A DNA stretch of 64,000 nucleotides from Winogradskyella endarachnes (GTDB lineage Bacteria; Bacteroidota; Bacteroidia; Flavobacteriales; Flavobacteriaceae): the NCBI RefSeq assembly GCF_009741275.1, contig NZ_WOWS01000003.1, positions 372,001 through 436,000 on the forward strand, given 5' to 3'. The position numbers and the translations under genes were made by a program. The stretch's first letter is position 1. Each line of letters begins with the position of its first letter. The notes beneath the pieces are model-generated. The model saw only the letters and a list, made by a program, of their open reading frames with translations, was not told the DNA's origin and searched no databases. Below, piece by piece: positions 1 through 8,846 of the stretch.

Positions 1-2
1 TT

Positions 3-491
3 TACCAAAAGCAACAGAACGACCGTGAAAAATGGAACATGATTAACTCATCTTTCATTACAACATTACCAGATACTTGGGCAATTAATAAGCGTTTTGT
101 GATGTTGCCAATTAACCGCTGGAATGATAGTTACGAGCGTGTTCTTTTAGGCGGTTTAACTTGCGATAGCGATGATTATTACAACAGTGAACAACACGTT
201 AATGCTATTTATTTACCAAAATACAACAAGGATAAAGATTTATATATTGGCTTTTTTAACACTGGTGCTTACCAAGAAACTATTGGAGGTTTTGGTGGTT
301 TACAACATTGTTTAATACCAACACCAAAACATGTTTTAATTCAGAAAGATGAAGAAGGTAATCTAACCACTAAAGTGTTTGCAGAACAACAAAAGAGTGA
401 AAATTTACTAGGCATTTTGGGTTATGAAACTGAAGAGAAAGAGACGAAAGAGATAAAAATAGAGACTGCTTCACTATTAGAAAATAGATAA
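3..491 (+). CDS. speA: Arginine decarboxylase, C-terminal part (5' end outside window)
   Basis: The reading frame is open to the left edge, so this is the last 162 codons of a longer gene. The sequence around residues 15-110 (TLPDTWAI, FVMLPINRW, LGGLTCDSDD, GFFNTGAYQETIGGFGG) matches the end of the PLP-dependent biosynthetic arginine decarboxylase found in flavobacteria, where the C-terminal barrel carries the conserved LTCDSDD and GAYQ segments. It would convert arginine to agmatine in the cytoplasm. The next gene is agmatinase, which uses that product, so the two probably form an operon for putrescine. The last 30 residues are charged and poorly conserved. The N-terminal PLP-binding barrel cannot be seen. 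Diaminopimelate decarboxylase is a related fold but does not fit the context. Confidence 0.8.
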   Translation, partial: YQKQQNDREKWNMINSSFITTLPDTWAINKRFVMLPINRWNDSYERVLLGGLTCDSDDYYNSEQHVNAIYLPKYNKDKDLYIGFFNTGAYQETIGGFGGLQHCLIPTPKHVLIQKDEEGNLTTKVFAEQQKSENLLGILGYETEEKETKEIKIETASLLENR

Positions 492-548
492 GTTGAAAAA
501 ACATTTAGAAGATAAATTTTAAAGTAAAAAATTATTCATCTCGTTTAA

Positions 549-570
549 ATAGTCCCTTTTATGGGACTAT
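549..570. repeat. Short hairpin between speA and speB
   Basis: Inverted repeat with an 8-bp stem (ATAGTCCC / GGGACTAT) and a six-base TTTTAT loop. No T-run follows directly, so it is a poor terminator. It may act on the mRNA or be one of the small dispersed hairpins seen elsewhere in this window. Confidence 0.5.
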
Positions 571-583
571 GGAGGTGTTTTTT

Positions 584-613
584 ATCCTGGAAGGTTTCAA
601 AAACCTTGTAGGT
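584..613. repeat. Dispersed hairpin, AAGGTTT-type, copy 1
   Basis: The core is AAGGTTT (591-597), a CAA loop, and AAACCTT (601-607). CCT (586-588) and AGG (610-612) flank it and also pair. The same architecture returns at 22418-22446, which suggests a dispersed family rather than a gene-specific signal. Confidence 0.5.
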
Positions 614-640
614 ATATAATCAAAGTTTAATAATAAAAGG

Positions 641-658
641 TTCCCGTTTTCACGGGAA
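641..658 (+). repeat. Hairpin 6 bp before the agmatinase start
   Basis: TTCCCGT, TTTC loop, ACGGGAA: a perfect 7-bp stem ending 6 bp before the ATG at 665. It shares its size, its TTTC loop and its position before a start codon with hairpins at 22369, 25526 and 32369, although the stem bases differ. It could affect translation start or mRNA stability. Confidence 0.55.
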
Positions 659-664
659 GTAAAG

Positions 665-1606
665 ATGAAAACAAAAACTTACGCTGGCATACCAGAAGAT
701 TTAGCAAAATTAGAGACTGCTAAAATTGTATTGATTCCTGTACCTTACGATGGTACAAGCACATGGCAAAAAGGAGCTGATAAAGGTCCTGATGCTTTTT
801 TAGATGCTTCTGAAAATATGGAGCTTTATGATATTGAAACGGACTCAGAAGTTTACCAACAAGGTGTATTTTTAGCAGATGCTGTTATAGAAAACGCGTC
901 GCCAGAAGCTATGGTAGAAGCCGTGCACCAAGCTACCAAGAAGTATATTAAAAAGAATAAATTCGTAACTATTTTTGGTGGTGAACATTCTATTTCAATT
1001 GGCACTATTAGAGCCTTTAACGAAATGTTCTCGGATTTAACGGTTTTACATATTGATGCTCACGCAGATTTACGAGAAAGCTATGAAGGTTCTACCTGTA
1101 ACCATGCTTGTGCTGTTTATGAAGCGAGCCAAACCACTAACTTAATTCAGGTTGGTATTCGCTCAATGGATAGCATTGAGAAAACCGTTATGGACGAAGA
1201 GAAAACATACTTTGCGCACGAGATGGCTGAAGATGATAGTTGGATGGATTCTGCCATAGACCAAATGACAGAGAACGTATTTATTACATTCGATTTAGAT
1301 GCACTAGACCCTTCAATTATGCCAAGTACTGGCACACCAGAACCAGGTGGATTATTGTATTATGAAACTTTAGAGTTTTTAAAACAAGTGTTTGAAGAAA
1401 AGAATGTAGTTGGTTTTGATATCGTTGAATTATGCCCCAATGAAAATGAAAAATCATCTGACTTTTTAGCCGCAAAACTCTATTACAAAATGTTAAGTTA
1501 CAAGTTTCAGAATGAAGATAGTGAAGATACTTTTGAAAGTAACTTCAACGATTCAAAAAACCAAGGACAAAAAAAATCTAAATTCCAATCAGAAGATGAC
1601 TACTAA
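665..1606 (+). CDS. speB: Agmatinase (putrescine formation)
   Basis: 313 residues, the normal length for the ureohydrolase family. All metal-binding motifs are present: GGEHS with H108, DAHAD with D131, H133 and D135, and FDLDALDP with D210 and D212. These hold the two manganese ions that hydrolyse agmatine to putrescine and urea. The agmatinase call, rather than arginase or formiminoglutamase, rests on the upstream arginine decarboxylase. The last 35 residues are a lysine- and acid-rich tail beyond the usual family end. The stop overlaps the start of the next gene by 11 bases, which points to coupled translation. The gene is cytoplasmic and part of a polyamine operon. Confidence 0.92.
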   Translation: MKTKTYAGIPEDLAKLETAKIVLIPVPYDGTSTWQKGADKGPDAFLDASENMELYDIETDSEVYQQGVFLADAVIENASPEAMVEAVHQATKKYIKKNKFVTIFGGEHSISIGTIRAFNEMFSDLTVLHIDAHADLRESYEGSTCNHACAVYEASQTTNLIQVGIRSMDSIEKTVMDEEKTYFAHEMAEDDSWMDSAIDQMTENVFITFDLDALDPSIMPSTGTPEPGGLLYYETLEFLKQVFEEKNVVGFDIVELCPNENEKSSDFLAAKLYYKMLSYKFQNEDSEDTFESNFNDSKNQGQKKSKFQSEDDY

Positions 1607-2573
1607 TAAAGGCGAAATTTCAAAATTCATTGAAAAGTATTATTTACATTTTAATGCGGCTGCATTAGTTGATGCAGCAAAAGGCTACGAAGCGCAATTA
1701 AATAATGGTGCAAAGATGTTAGTGTCATTAGCTGGCGCTATGAGTACTGCAGAATTAGGAAAGATTTTTGCAGAAATGATTCGTAAAGATAAGGTGCAAA
1801 TTGTGTCTTGTACAGGTGCCAATTTAGAGGAGGATATCATGAATTTGGTAGCACATTCACATTACAAACGTGTACCAAATTACAGAGATTTAACACCTCA
1901 AGACGAGTGGGATTTATTAGAAAAAGGCTTAAACCGAGTAACTGACACTTGTATTCCAGAAGAGGAAGCCTTTAGAAGAATACAAGAACATATTGTTGAA
2001 ATTTGGAAAGAAGCTGAAGCTAAAGGTGAACGCTATTTGCCACACGAGTATATGTACAAATTATTGTTATCTGGTGTTTTAGAAGAGCATTATGAAATAG
2101 ATTTAAAAGATTCTTGGATGTATGCTGCTGCTGAAAAAAACTTGCCTATAGTATGTCCTGGTTGGGAAGATAGTACCATGGGAAACATTTTTGCAAGCTA
2201 CGTACTTAAAGGCGAGTTAAAAGCAAGCACTATGAAATCTGGTATAGAATACATGACGTTTTTAGCAGATTGGTACACAGAAAATTCTAAAGATGGTATT
2301 GGTTTCTTTCAGATTGGAGGCGGAATTGCAGGTGATTTCCCTATTTGTGTAGTGCCAATGTTATACCAAGATATGGAGCGAGTAGACACGCCATTTTGGA
2401 GTTATTTTTGTCAAATTAGTGATAGTACAACCAGTTATGGGTCGTATTCAGGTGCTGTGCCAAACGAAAAAATAACTTGGGGAAAACTAGATATTAATAC
2501 ACCAAAGTTCATCATAGAAAGTGATGCTACCATTGTTGCACCATTAATTTTTGCTTATCTCTTGGATATGTAA
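1596..2573 (+). CDS. Deoxyhypusine-synthase-like protein
   Basis: I chose the ATG at 1596, giving 325 residues, because the sequence from there (MTTNKGEISKFIEKYY) matches the family start. The frame is open further upstream to 1512 but only inside the agmatinase gene. The NAD-binding region is visible in VSLAGAMSTAELG, CTGANLEEDI and FQIGGGIAGDFP, and the active-site lysine lies in TWGKLD (K297). In eukaryotes this fold modifies eIF5A, which bacteria lack. Bacterial relatives are found beside polyamine genes and some act as homospermidine or related polyamine synthases. With speA and speB upstream, a product made from putrescine or spermidine is the best inference; the exact reaction cannot be read from sequence. 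Confidence 0.85.
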   Translation: MTTNKGEISKFIEKYYLHFNAAALVDAAKGYEAQLNNGAKMLVSLAGAMSTAELGKIFAEMIRKDKVQIVSCTGANLEEDIMNLVAHSHYKRVPNYRDLTPQDEWDLLEKGLNRVTDTCIPEEEAFRRIQEHIVEIWKEAEAKGERYLPHEYMYKLLLSGVLEEHYEIDLKDSWMYAAAEKNLPIVCPGWEDSTMGNIFASYVLKGELKASTMKSGIEYMTFLADWYTENSKDGIGFFQIGGGIAGDFPICVVPMLYQDMERVDTPFWSYFCQISDSTTSYGSYSGAVPNEKITWGKLDINTPKFIIESDATIVAPLIFAYLLDM

Positions 2574-2575
2574 TC

Positions 2576-4105
2576 ATGGACAATCACAAGATTGATAACA
2601 TTGAATTAAAGTTTCTAACGGTTGATGATTTTGAAGAATTAAAGTCAGCAACCTTAGAATCTTATGGAGGTGTTTTAGATTCCTACTGGAAAAAACATCA
2701 TATAGAACGTTTAACTTCTATTTTTCCGCAAGGACAAGTGGTTATAAAAATTGATGGTAATATTGCAGGTTGTGCATTATCGCTTATTGTTGATTATGAC
2801 AGTATAGATGATGAGCATACGTATGCAGATATTATAAAAGGAGATACGTTTAAAAAGCACGATGCCAATGGCGACGTACTTTACGGAATAGATGTATTTA
2901 TTAAACCAGAATACAGAGGATTACGATTAGGAAGACGTTTATATGATTACAGAAAAGAAATCTGTGAAACCCTTAATTTAAAAGGAATTGTTTTTGGTGG
3001 GCGAATGCCAAATTACCATAAGCACAAGCAGTTTACACCAAAAGAATATATTGAAAAGGTAAAACGAAAGGAAATACACGATCCAGTTTTAAACTTTCAA
3101 ATTTCTAACGATTTTCACCCTGTAAGGGTTTTAAAAGGCTATTTAGAAGGCGATACAGCATCAAATGAATATGCTGTTTTAATGGAATGGGATAATATTT
3201 ATTATACCAAAAAAAGCAAAAGAGCTTCTGCAATAAAAACCATAGTAAGATTAGGTCTTATTCAATGGCAAATGCGTCCTTACAAAGATTTAGAGGCGTT
3301 GATGCAACAGGTAGAATATTTTGTAGATAGTGTGTCTGCTTATCGTTCAGATTTTGCTGTATTTCCTGAGTTTTTTAATGCACCCTTAATGGCAAAGTAC
3401 AATCATTTGCACGAGCCACAAGCCATTAGAGAATTAGCGGGTTACACTAAGGTTATTGTTGAGAAAATGCAACAATTGTCTATTTCATATAACATAAATA
3501 TTATTACAGGTAGTATGCCAGAATTGGTAGATGATGTATTGTTTAATGTTGGATATTTATGCAGAAGGGACGGGAGTTTAGAGCGCTATGAAAAAATCCA
3601 TGTCACACCAGATGAAGCTAAAGTTTGGGGAATGCAACGCGGAAATGAGTTAAAAACGTTTGAAACTGATGCAGGTAAAATAGGTATTTTAATTTGTTAT
3701 GATTCTGAATTTCCTGAGTTGTCACGGCTATTGGCAGATGAAGGCATGGACATTTTATTTGTACCATTCTTAACAGATACACAAAATGGATATTCTAGAG
3801 TTCGTCTGTGTGCGCAAGCAAGAGCGGTAGAAAATGAGTGTTATGTTGCCATAGCAGGTAGCGTTGGTAATTTGCCAAATGTAAATAATATGGATATTCA
3901 GTATGCACAATCAGCTGTGTTTACACCTTGCGATTTTTCGTTTCCTAGTAATGGTATAAAAGCAGAAGCTACTACCAACACAGAAATGATTTTAGTGGCG
4001 GATGTGGACCTCAGTCTTTTAAGAGAATTACATGCTTTTGGAGCTGTAAAAAATTTAAAAGATAGAAGAAAAGATGTTTATGATGTTGTACGAGTAAACA
4101 AATAA
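2576..4105 (+). CDS. GNAT acetyltransferase-nitrilase fusion
   Basis: Two domains in 509 residues. Residues 1-210 are a GNAT acyltransferase with the acetyl-CoA loop YRGLRLGRRLYDYR near 113-126. Residues 222-505 are a carbon-nitrogen hydrolase with its complete Glu-Lys-Cys triad: E265 in FPEFF, K340 in YEKIH and C374 in ICYDSEFPE. Fusions of a RimI-like GNAT to a nitrilase are a known branch of the nitrilase superfamily with no settled substrate. The gene begins 2 bp after the deoxyhypusine-synthase-like gene and so belongs to the polyamine operon. A role in acylating and de-amidating a polyamine or agmatine derivative is inferred from context only. Confidence 0.85.
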   Translation: MDNHKIDNIELKFLTVDDFEELKSATLESYGGVLDSYWKKHHIERLTSIFPQGQVVIKIDGNIAGCALSLIVDYDSIDDEHTYADIIKGDTFKKHDANGDVLYGIDVFIKPEYRGLRLGRRLYDYRKEICETLNLKGIVFGGRMPNYHKHKQFTPKEYIEKVKRKEIHDPVLNFQISNDFHPVRVLKGYLEGDTASNEYAVLMEWDNIYYTKKSKRASAIKTIVRLGLIQWQMRPYKDLEALMQQVEYFVDSVSAYRSDFAVFPEFFNAPLMAKYNHLHEPQAIRELAGYTKVIVEKMQQLSISYNINIITGSMPELVDDVLFNVGYLCRRDGSLERYEKIHVTPDEAKVWGMQRGNELKTFETDAGKIGILICYDSEFPELSRLLADEGMDILFVPFLTDTQNGYSRVRLCAQARAVENECYVAIAGSVGNLPNVNNMDIQYAQSAVFTPCDFSFPSNGIKAEATTNTEMILVADVDLSLLRELHAFGAVKNLKDRRKDVYDVVRVNK

Positions 4106-4149
4106 GTATTATATTTAAAAAAAATTAGCACTAGAAATTTTATTAGAAA

Positions 4150-4476
4150 ATGAAACCGAAAGACGCACATTTAAAACGAGTTATCGTAGATTTTAAAAAA
4201 TTAACACCAGAAATTTTAGCCCTCCTTGTGGAGAAATACCCAGATGGCTACGATGATATTAATGTGATTTCGTTTAAAAATGCAAAGAATGAAATTGTAG
4301 AAGCTGTTGAAGTTACAACTGAAGATACTAAGTATTTAGTAAAAGTAAGTACAAAGCTAGAGCAGACTATGGAGAATTATGATGTAGATGATTATGAAGA
4401 TTTTGATAATGATGATCCAAACGCAGTTGTTGACCCAGAATTAGAACCTGGAGCAGAGGACGAAGATTTTGGATAA
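4150..4476 (+). CDS. Small acidic protein, unknown function
   Basis: 108 residues, no signal peptide or membrane segment. Residues 1-75 look folded (LKRVIVDFKKLTPEILALLVEKYPDGYDD, then a beta-rich stretch). The last 33 are almost all Asp and Glu with no basic residue. It starts 44 bp after the fusion gene on the same strand and is probably the last gene of the polyamine operon. The acidic tail could bind polyamines or cations, but that is speculation. I do not recognise a named family. Confidence 0.7.
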   Translation: MKPKDAHLKRVIVDFKKLTPEILALLVEKYPDGYDDINVISFKNAKNEIVEAVEVTTEDTKYLVKVSTKLEQTMENYDVDDYEDFDNDDPNAVVDPELEPGAEDEDFG

Positions 4477-4845
4477 ATCTTTGTTCTTCATTTTCAAATC
4501 ATTTTTTAATTTGTTGCTCATTATAATGTTATAGAAAATGTAACGGTTGAAATAAGCAATATTCATTTTATAGCCTATTATTATGTATTACGTGTGCAAT
4601 GCTAAATAAAACTTAATCTAAAAGTTAGTTAGACTAAAAAAAGAACTTCAACAACTATCGCTACAGTAATTATAGCCTTAAGGTTATATTCTAAAAGCAT
4701 TTGGGCTTGAGGTAGCAAATTCCCAAAACCACAATTTATTAAGTTAAAGATGCAACAAGGATTGTAAAACCTTGGTCGTAATGATGCGTCTATATCTGAA
4801 ATTTAAAACATAGGAATTTAAACAAGAATTTTAATTTTTAGTAAC
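4477..4845. other. 369-bp gap without a recognised gene
   Basis: AT-rich sequence with stops in all frames. One plus-strand frame from about 4640 reads through TTIATVIIALRLYSKSIWA and then continues past two stops with weakly protein-like text, which may be chance or a decayed remnant. No tRNA cloverleaf or strong terminator was found. Confidence 0.4.
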
Positions 4846-5223
4846 ATGAAAAAAAAACAATTTATACTTGTATTTATATGCTCAATCATTGTCTTTAGTG
4901 CAAACGCATTTTTAGAAAAAAGAACTAAAATACAAGACAAACAAAAAGTGACGACGATAGCTACTTTTGACGGTTATGATGCCGAAGATGGTTATGCTTT
5001 TATTATTCAAGAAGACGAAGATGATGAGGAAAGTGAAGTAACGATGTTCTTTACAGAAATTTCGGAAGCAGCTTTAAAAGCTGTAAATCTTAAGTCTGAT
5101 GAAATGATAGGGAAACGTTTTCAAATTACATATGAAATAACTGAATACGAAGAAGAAGACGATAACGGTTATATTGAAACTTTTGAGAGCTATAAAATAT
5201 TAGAAGTAAAAAAGATGAAATAA
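4846..5223 (+). CDS. Small exported or membrane-anchored protein, unknown
   Basis: 125 residues. Residues 1-22 (MKKKQFILVFICSIIVFSANA) form a signal peptide or uncleaved anchor. The rest is a small soluble domain rich in acidic residues, with a repeated EDDEE character and a predicted beta pattern (TIATFDGYDAEDGYAFIIQ, RFQITYEITEYEE), possibly a small OB-like fold. No family recognised. It stands alone between the polyamine operon and a convergent glycosyltransferase operon and is followed by a good terminator. Confidence 0.65.
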   Translation: MKKKQFILVFICSIIVFSANAFLEKRTKIQDKQKVTTIATFDGYDAEDGYAFIIQEDEDDEESEVTMFFTEISEAALKAVNLKSDEMIGKRFQITYEITEYEEEDDNGYIETFESYKILEVKKMK

Positions 5224-5252
5224 TGCAATTTTAGTAATTAAGTTATAAAATG

Positions 5253-5282
5253 GACTGCTAGTTAACTGGCAGTCTTTTTTTT
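5253..5282 (+). terminator. Terminator after the 125-residue gene
   Basis: GACTGCTAG, TTAA loop, CTGGCAGTC (9-bp stem with one G-T pair, 5253-5274), followed by a run of eight T. It overlaps the last codons of the convergent gene that ends at 5258. In the other direction the trailing sequence has few T, so it mainly stops plus-strand transcription. Confidence 0.8.
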
Positions 5283-6670
5283 AGTATAACTTCCCATGTA
5301 AATACGGCAAATACAATACTATACTCTAAGCCAATTACCCATAAATTTTCTGAAAATGTTGTGTTTGTGTAAGCCAAATAACTAAGTACAACTACCAAAG
5401 ACCAAATCAATGGAAATTTATAATTGGTAAACACACATAAAATGACCAAAGTAGCAATATACCAAGGATGAACCGTTGTACTTAAAAATAAGTATAGCGT
5501 AAGAGTCAATAGCATTGAAGTTATCAGTTTTGGTAAATTGCTATTGTCTTTAAAGAATGAAAAGCCCAAAATGATAAGTATTGAAATAACTGGTAAAATC
5601 TTACCGATTATTGCAATTTCGTTATAACCTGTTATGGCATAGCCTATGGCTCTGGCGAGATAATAAATACTCGCATTAAACTCAAAATTTCCAAACCATA
5701 ATCCAACAGTTTTTGAATAATTATTTACAAATTCCATGGAAAAAAATGGAATAAAAAGCAAAATTATAGAGGCAATAACTATGGAGTAAAAAGCAACTAA
5801 TCGTAGTAAATTTAGGTTCTTGATTTTGTCTAAAAATGCTCTTGATTTACTGCGTTCTTGTGACCTTTTAAAATGGTTAAAAAACAAAGGTAACAACATC
5901 AGCGGAATTAATTTTACCGAAATAGAACAAGCCAAAACCACAGCTGCCCATTTCCAATTGCCAGAATGTAATAAATATAAAGACCAAACAAGGAAGAAAA
6001 TCATAACACCTTCAAAATGAAGATTTCCTGTTAATTCTATAATTATGAATGGATTTAAAATGTACCAAAAGATTCTACGCGAAGGTAATTTTAAACGTTC
6101 TAAAAGCTTTTTTCCAAAGTATAAGGTACCAATGTCAGCAGCAATGATTATAAGTCTTAAACCGATAACTGAGCTCAAAATACTTTGCCCTGGAAATAAA
6201 TTTGCCACTACAAAACAGAGTTGATTTATTGGAGGATAATTTGTAAAATGCGAAGCACTTAAACTTCCCATACCGTTATACAACTCTTGTGCAGATTTAA
6301 TTTTTGTTCCAGCTTGATTTATAATGTAATCTGGTGTATATAAATACGGATTAAAGCCTTCTAAAGCCATACGTCCATCCCATATAAATCGATAAAAATC
6401 TTGAGATAAATTAGGAGTTGCAAATAGAAACAACAACCGAAATACAATAGAGAAAACAACTAATAATTTAAAACCTGTGCTGAGCGAAGTCGAAGTATTA
6501 AACCCTGTAGTCTTTATAATTTTAAAAGCAAATGCAAAAAGTGCAGTGTAAAGTAATATTAACTTAGTGGAATCTGAACGCACTAAATCATAGGCAAAGG
6601 CCACATAGAATAAACTACTTAAAACAGAAAATAGAAGAGGAATTTTGTGATATTTCCAGAGCGTAATCAC
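5258..6670 (-). CDS. Multi-pass membrane mannosyltransferase-like protein (GT87/GPI-MT type)
   Basis: 470 residues with about ten or more hydrophobic segments. The first outer loop carries LSQDFYRFIWDGRMALEGFNPY, the acidic loop motif of polyprenyl-phosphate-sugar-dependent GT-C glycosyltransferases, and a late loop has TTVHPWYIATLV, also typical. Such enzymes sit in the inner membrane and move a mannose or similar sugar from a polyprenyl phosphate carrier to a periplasmic acceptor. This fits the DPM1-like enzyme two genes upstream, which could make the donor. It is the last gene of a six-gene operon and overlaps the preceding gene by 4 bp (ATGA). The exact sugar is unknown. Confidence 0.8.
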   Translation of the reverse strand: MITLWKYHKIPLLFSVLSSLFYVAFAYDLVRSDSTKLILLYTALFAFAFKIIKTTGFNTSTSLSTGFKLLVVFSIVFRLLFLFATPNLSQDFYRFIWDGRMALEGFNPYLYTPDYIINQAGTKIKSAQELYNGMGSLSASHFTNYPPINQLCFVVANLFPGQSILSSVIGLRLIIIAADIGTLYFGKKLLERLKLPSRRIFWYILNPFIIIELTGNLHFEGVMIFFLVWSLYLLHSGNWKWAAVVLACSISVKLIPLMLLPLFFNHFKRSQERSKSRAFLDKIKNLNLLRLVAFYSIVIASIILLFIPFFSMEFVNNYSKTVGLWFGNFEFNASIYYLARAIGYAITGYNEIAIIGKILPVISILIILGFSFFKDNSNLPKLITSMLLTLTLYLFLSTTVHPWYIATLVILCVFTNYKFPLIWSLVVVLSYLAYTNTTFSENLWVIGLEYSIVFAVFTWEVILKKRLPVN

Positions 6671-8160
6671 ACTTTGGAGGTCAGTGATTTAAAAAACACA
6701 TAAGCAAAACCAATAAATAACATTAAGTGAAAAGGAAACAATCCAAAATCACCACCTTGGTCACCAACAATAAAAGCACTATACATTCCAAATGCGAAAT
6801 AAACCATTAAGAATCCCTCAATAACAACATTAGGCGATACTTTTTTACGGAGGTATTTATTGTTTTTCCAGTTGTCTTTAAACTTCTTAATATTGAATTT
6901 AGGTGTACGTACAAATTCACTTTTCTTACCAATATGACCTTCAATAACGGCTATAGAATTATGAAGTGAAAAGCCCATAGCTATTGAAAAGAACGTAAAG
7001 AACATCCCAATATAACTAAAGAATTTTTTAAAGCCACTTCCATAAATGTTTTTGTACATAAACCAGTAGCACACAAAGAAAATCATGGTACTCATTACAA
7101 AGAAACTCATTATATAAAAATAGTTTCTTAAATGCGCATATTCATTTTTAATATACAACATTGGTATACTTAAAATAGCCACCGTAAAAATGCTTAAAAA
7201 CATAGAGCTATTTAATAAATGAAGTAAACCATGAATCTTAGTTTTAGCAGAAATATTATTAGATTTTACAACACGCCAGAGCATTTTTCTAAAGTTTTCT
7301 GCACCACCTTTGTTCCAACGAAATTGTTGAGAACGCGCAGCACTAATTACAATAGGTAATTCTGCAGGGGTTTCAACATCTTCTAAATATTTAAATTCCC
7401 AATTTTTTAGTTGTGCTCTGTAACTTAAATCTAAGTCTTCTGTAAGTGTATCGCCTTCCCAATTACCAGCATCTAGAATACATGCTTTACGCCAAACACC
7501 AGCAGTGCCGTTAAAATTAATAAAATGGCCTTTACTATTTCTACCTACTTGTTCTAAAGTAAAATGCGCATCTAAAGCAAAAGCTTGAATTTTTGTTAGT
7601 AAAGAATAGTTTCTGTTAATGTGTCCCCAACGTGTTTGTACAACACCAATTTTTTTGTTTTTAAAATAAGGCACAGTACGTTTTAGCCAATTGGGTTGTG
7701 GTAAAAAATCAGCATCAAAAATGGCAATAAATTCGCCTTTTGCAATTTCTAAACCTTCTTTTAGTGCACCAGCTTTAAAACCACTTCGGTCTGTTCGGGT
7801 AATATGTTTTATATCTAAACCTGTTTTGGCTAATTGCTCAATATGTGCTTTAGTGGTAGAAACCGTTTCATCTGTAGAATCATCTAAAACCTGAATTTCT
7901 AACTTGTCTTTTGGGTATTCTAGAAGCGCAATGTTGTCTAACAACCGTTCCATTACATACATCTCGTTATAAACAGGAAGTTGTATGGTAACCATTGGTA
8001 TTTCTTCATCATTAGAAAAATCAAAGGTGTCGCTATCGTCTCTTTTCTTTTTTGAAGAGAGGTAATTATAGAGTAAATTTAATTGCGCCAAAGCGTACAT
8101 AAAAATGAGTACAATGGCAATTGTGTAAATTACAATTATGGTATATTGAATGTATATCAC
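6667..8160 (-). CDS. Cellulose-synthase-like GT2 glycosyltransferase
   Basis: 497 residues. One N-terminal membrane segment (about 5-28), a GT-A catalytic domain (55-290), then about five membrane segments to the end. Processive-type GT2 signatures are complete: DD at 93-94, DAD at 149-151, TED at 240-242 and QQFRW at 278-282. The QxxRW motif places it with cellulose/mannan/glucomannan synthase-like enzymes rather than simple GT2. There is no PilZ domain and no bcsB neighbour, so cellulose itself is unlikely. It overlaps the genes on both sides by 4 bp, so it is translated with a DPM1-like GT2 and a GT-C transferase. Together they probably make a membrane-linked glycan or glycolipid. Confidence 0.88.
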   Translation of the reverse strand: MIYIQYTIIVIYTIAIVLIFMYALAQLNLLYNYLSSKKKRDDSDTFDFSNDEEIPMVTIQLPVYNEMYVMERLLDNIALLEYPKDKLEIQVLDDSTDETVSTTKAHIEQLAKTGLDIKHITRTDRSGFKAGALKEGLEIAKGEFIAIFDADFLPQPNWLKRTVPYFKNKKIGVVQTRWGHINRNYSLLTKIQAFALDAHFTLEQVGRNSKGHFINFNGTAGVWRKACILDAGNWEGDTLTEDLDLSYRAQLKNWEFKYLEDVETPAELPIVISAARSQQFRWNKGGAENFRKMLWRVVKSNNISAKTKIHGLLHLLNSSMFLSIFTVAILSIPMLYIKNEYAHLRNYFYIMSFFVMSTMIFFVCYWFMYKNIYGSGFKKFFSYIGMFFTFFSIAMGFSLHNSIAVIEGHIGKKSEFVRTPKFNIKKFKDNWKNNKYLRKKVSPNVVIEGFLMVYFAFGMYSAFIVGDQGGDFGLFPFHLMLFIGFAYVFFKSLTSKV

Positions 8161-8846
8161 TTAAAACTATATTTAAAAATCCACGTTAAGATTTTTACGC
8201 CTGCAAAGATAGCACCTTTTATCGTTCCTGAAACTTTTGAGACACCAATTCTATTTCTATAATTAACAGGTATTTCTCTGTAAGTTAATTTTTGCTTTAA
8301 AACTTTTAGTTGCATTTCTACCGTCCATCCATAAGTTTTGTCTTCCATGTTTAACCCTAAAAGCTTGTTATATTTTATGGCTCTAAAAGGGCCTAAATCT
8401 GTAAATGTAGAATTGAATATTAACTTCATTAAACTGGTAGCTAGCCAATTGCCAAAAATTTGAGGTTTGGTCATAGAACCTTCTTCTCTTAATTTTTTAA
8501 CTCTTGCTCCTATTACAAAATCAACGTTTTCTTCAATAATAGGTTGAGTTATTTTGGTTAATTCTTCAGGATAATCACTGTAATCTCCATCTAAAAAAAC
8601 TACAATATCAGGTTTGTTTTTTTGTTGAGAAATATAGTTCATGCCTTTTAAGCAGGCAAAACCGTATCCTTTTTGGTTTTCAACTAAAACAGTTGCTCCA
8701 GCATTTTTTGCATTTATCTCTGTATTATCGGTAGAGTTGTTACTAACAACAATAATTTCATCTACTAGGTTGGGAATAGCTTTTATAACCAGAGGAATAG
8801 ACGCTTCTTCGTTATACGCAGGAATTATAACTTTTATATTGGACAT
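8157..8846 (-). CDS. GT2 glycosyltransferase, polyprenyl-phosphate mannosyl/glucosyl type
   Basis: 229 residues, the size of a DPM1-like enzyme. It has VIIPAYNEEASIPLVI at the N-terminus, a nucleotide-sugar DGD motif in FLDGDYSDYP, and the late YGWTVEMQLK and IPVNYRNRIGVSKVSG segments of the family. Only one weak C-terminal hydrophobic stretch is present. It should transfer a sugar from an NDP or GDP donor to a polyprenyl phosphate on the cytoplasmic face, providing the lipid-linked sugar that the GT-C protein downstream needs. It starts on the last base of the upstream stop region (1-bp overlap) and overlaps the next gene by 4 bp. Confidence 0.87.
   Translation of the reverse strand: MSNIKVIIPAYNEEASIPLVIKAIPNLVDEIIVVSNNSTDNTEINAKNAGATVLVENQKGYGFACLKGMNYISQQKNKPDIVVFLDGDYSDYPEELTKITQPIIEENVDFVIGARVKKLREEGSMTKPQIFGNWLATSLMKLIFNSTFTDLGPFRAIKYNKLLGLNMEDKTYGWTVEMQLKVLKQKLTYREIPVNYRNRIGVSKVSGTIKGAIFAGVKILTWIFKYSFK

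Noticed and set aside
1512..1595. Upstream start for the deoxyhypusine-synthase-like protein
   Set aside because: The extra 28 residues overlap the agmatinase coding region and do not look like the family; the ATG at 1596 fits the conserved start.
4640..4805. Possible decayed gene in the gap before the 125-residue gene
   Set aside because: Stops interrupt every frame and the readable pieces do not match a family I recognise, so it may be chance.
6667..8160. Cellulose synthase BcsA
   Set aside because: No PilZ domain, no bcsB/bcsC neighbours, and the length is far below BcsA; kept only as a cellulose-synthase-like GT2.
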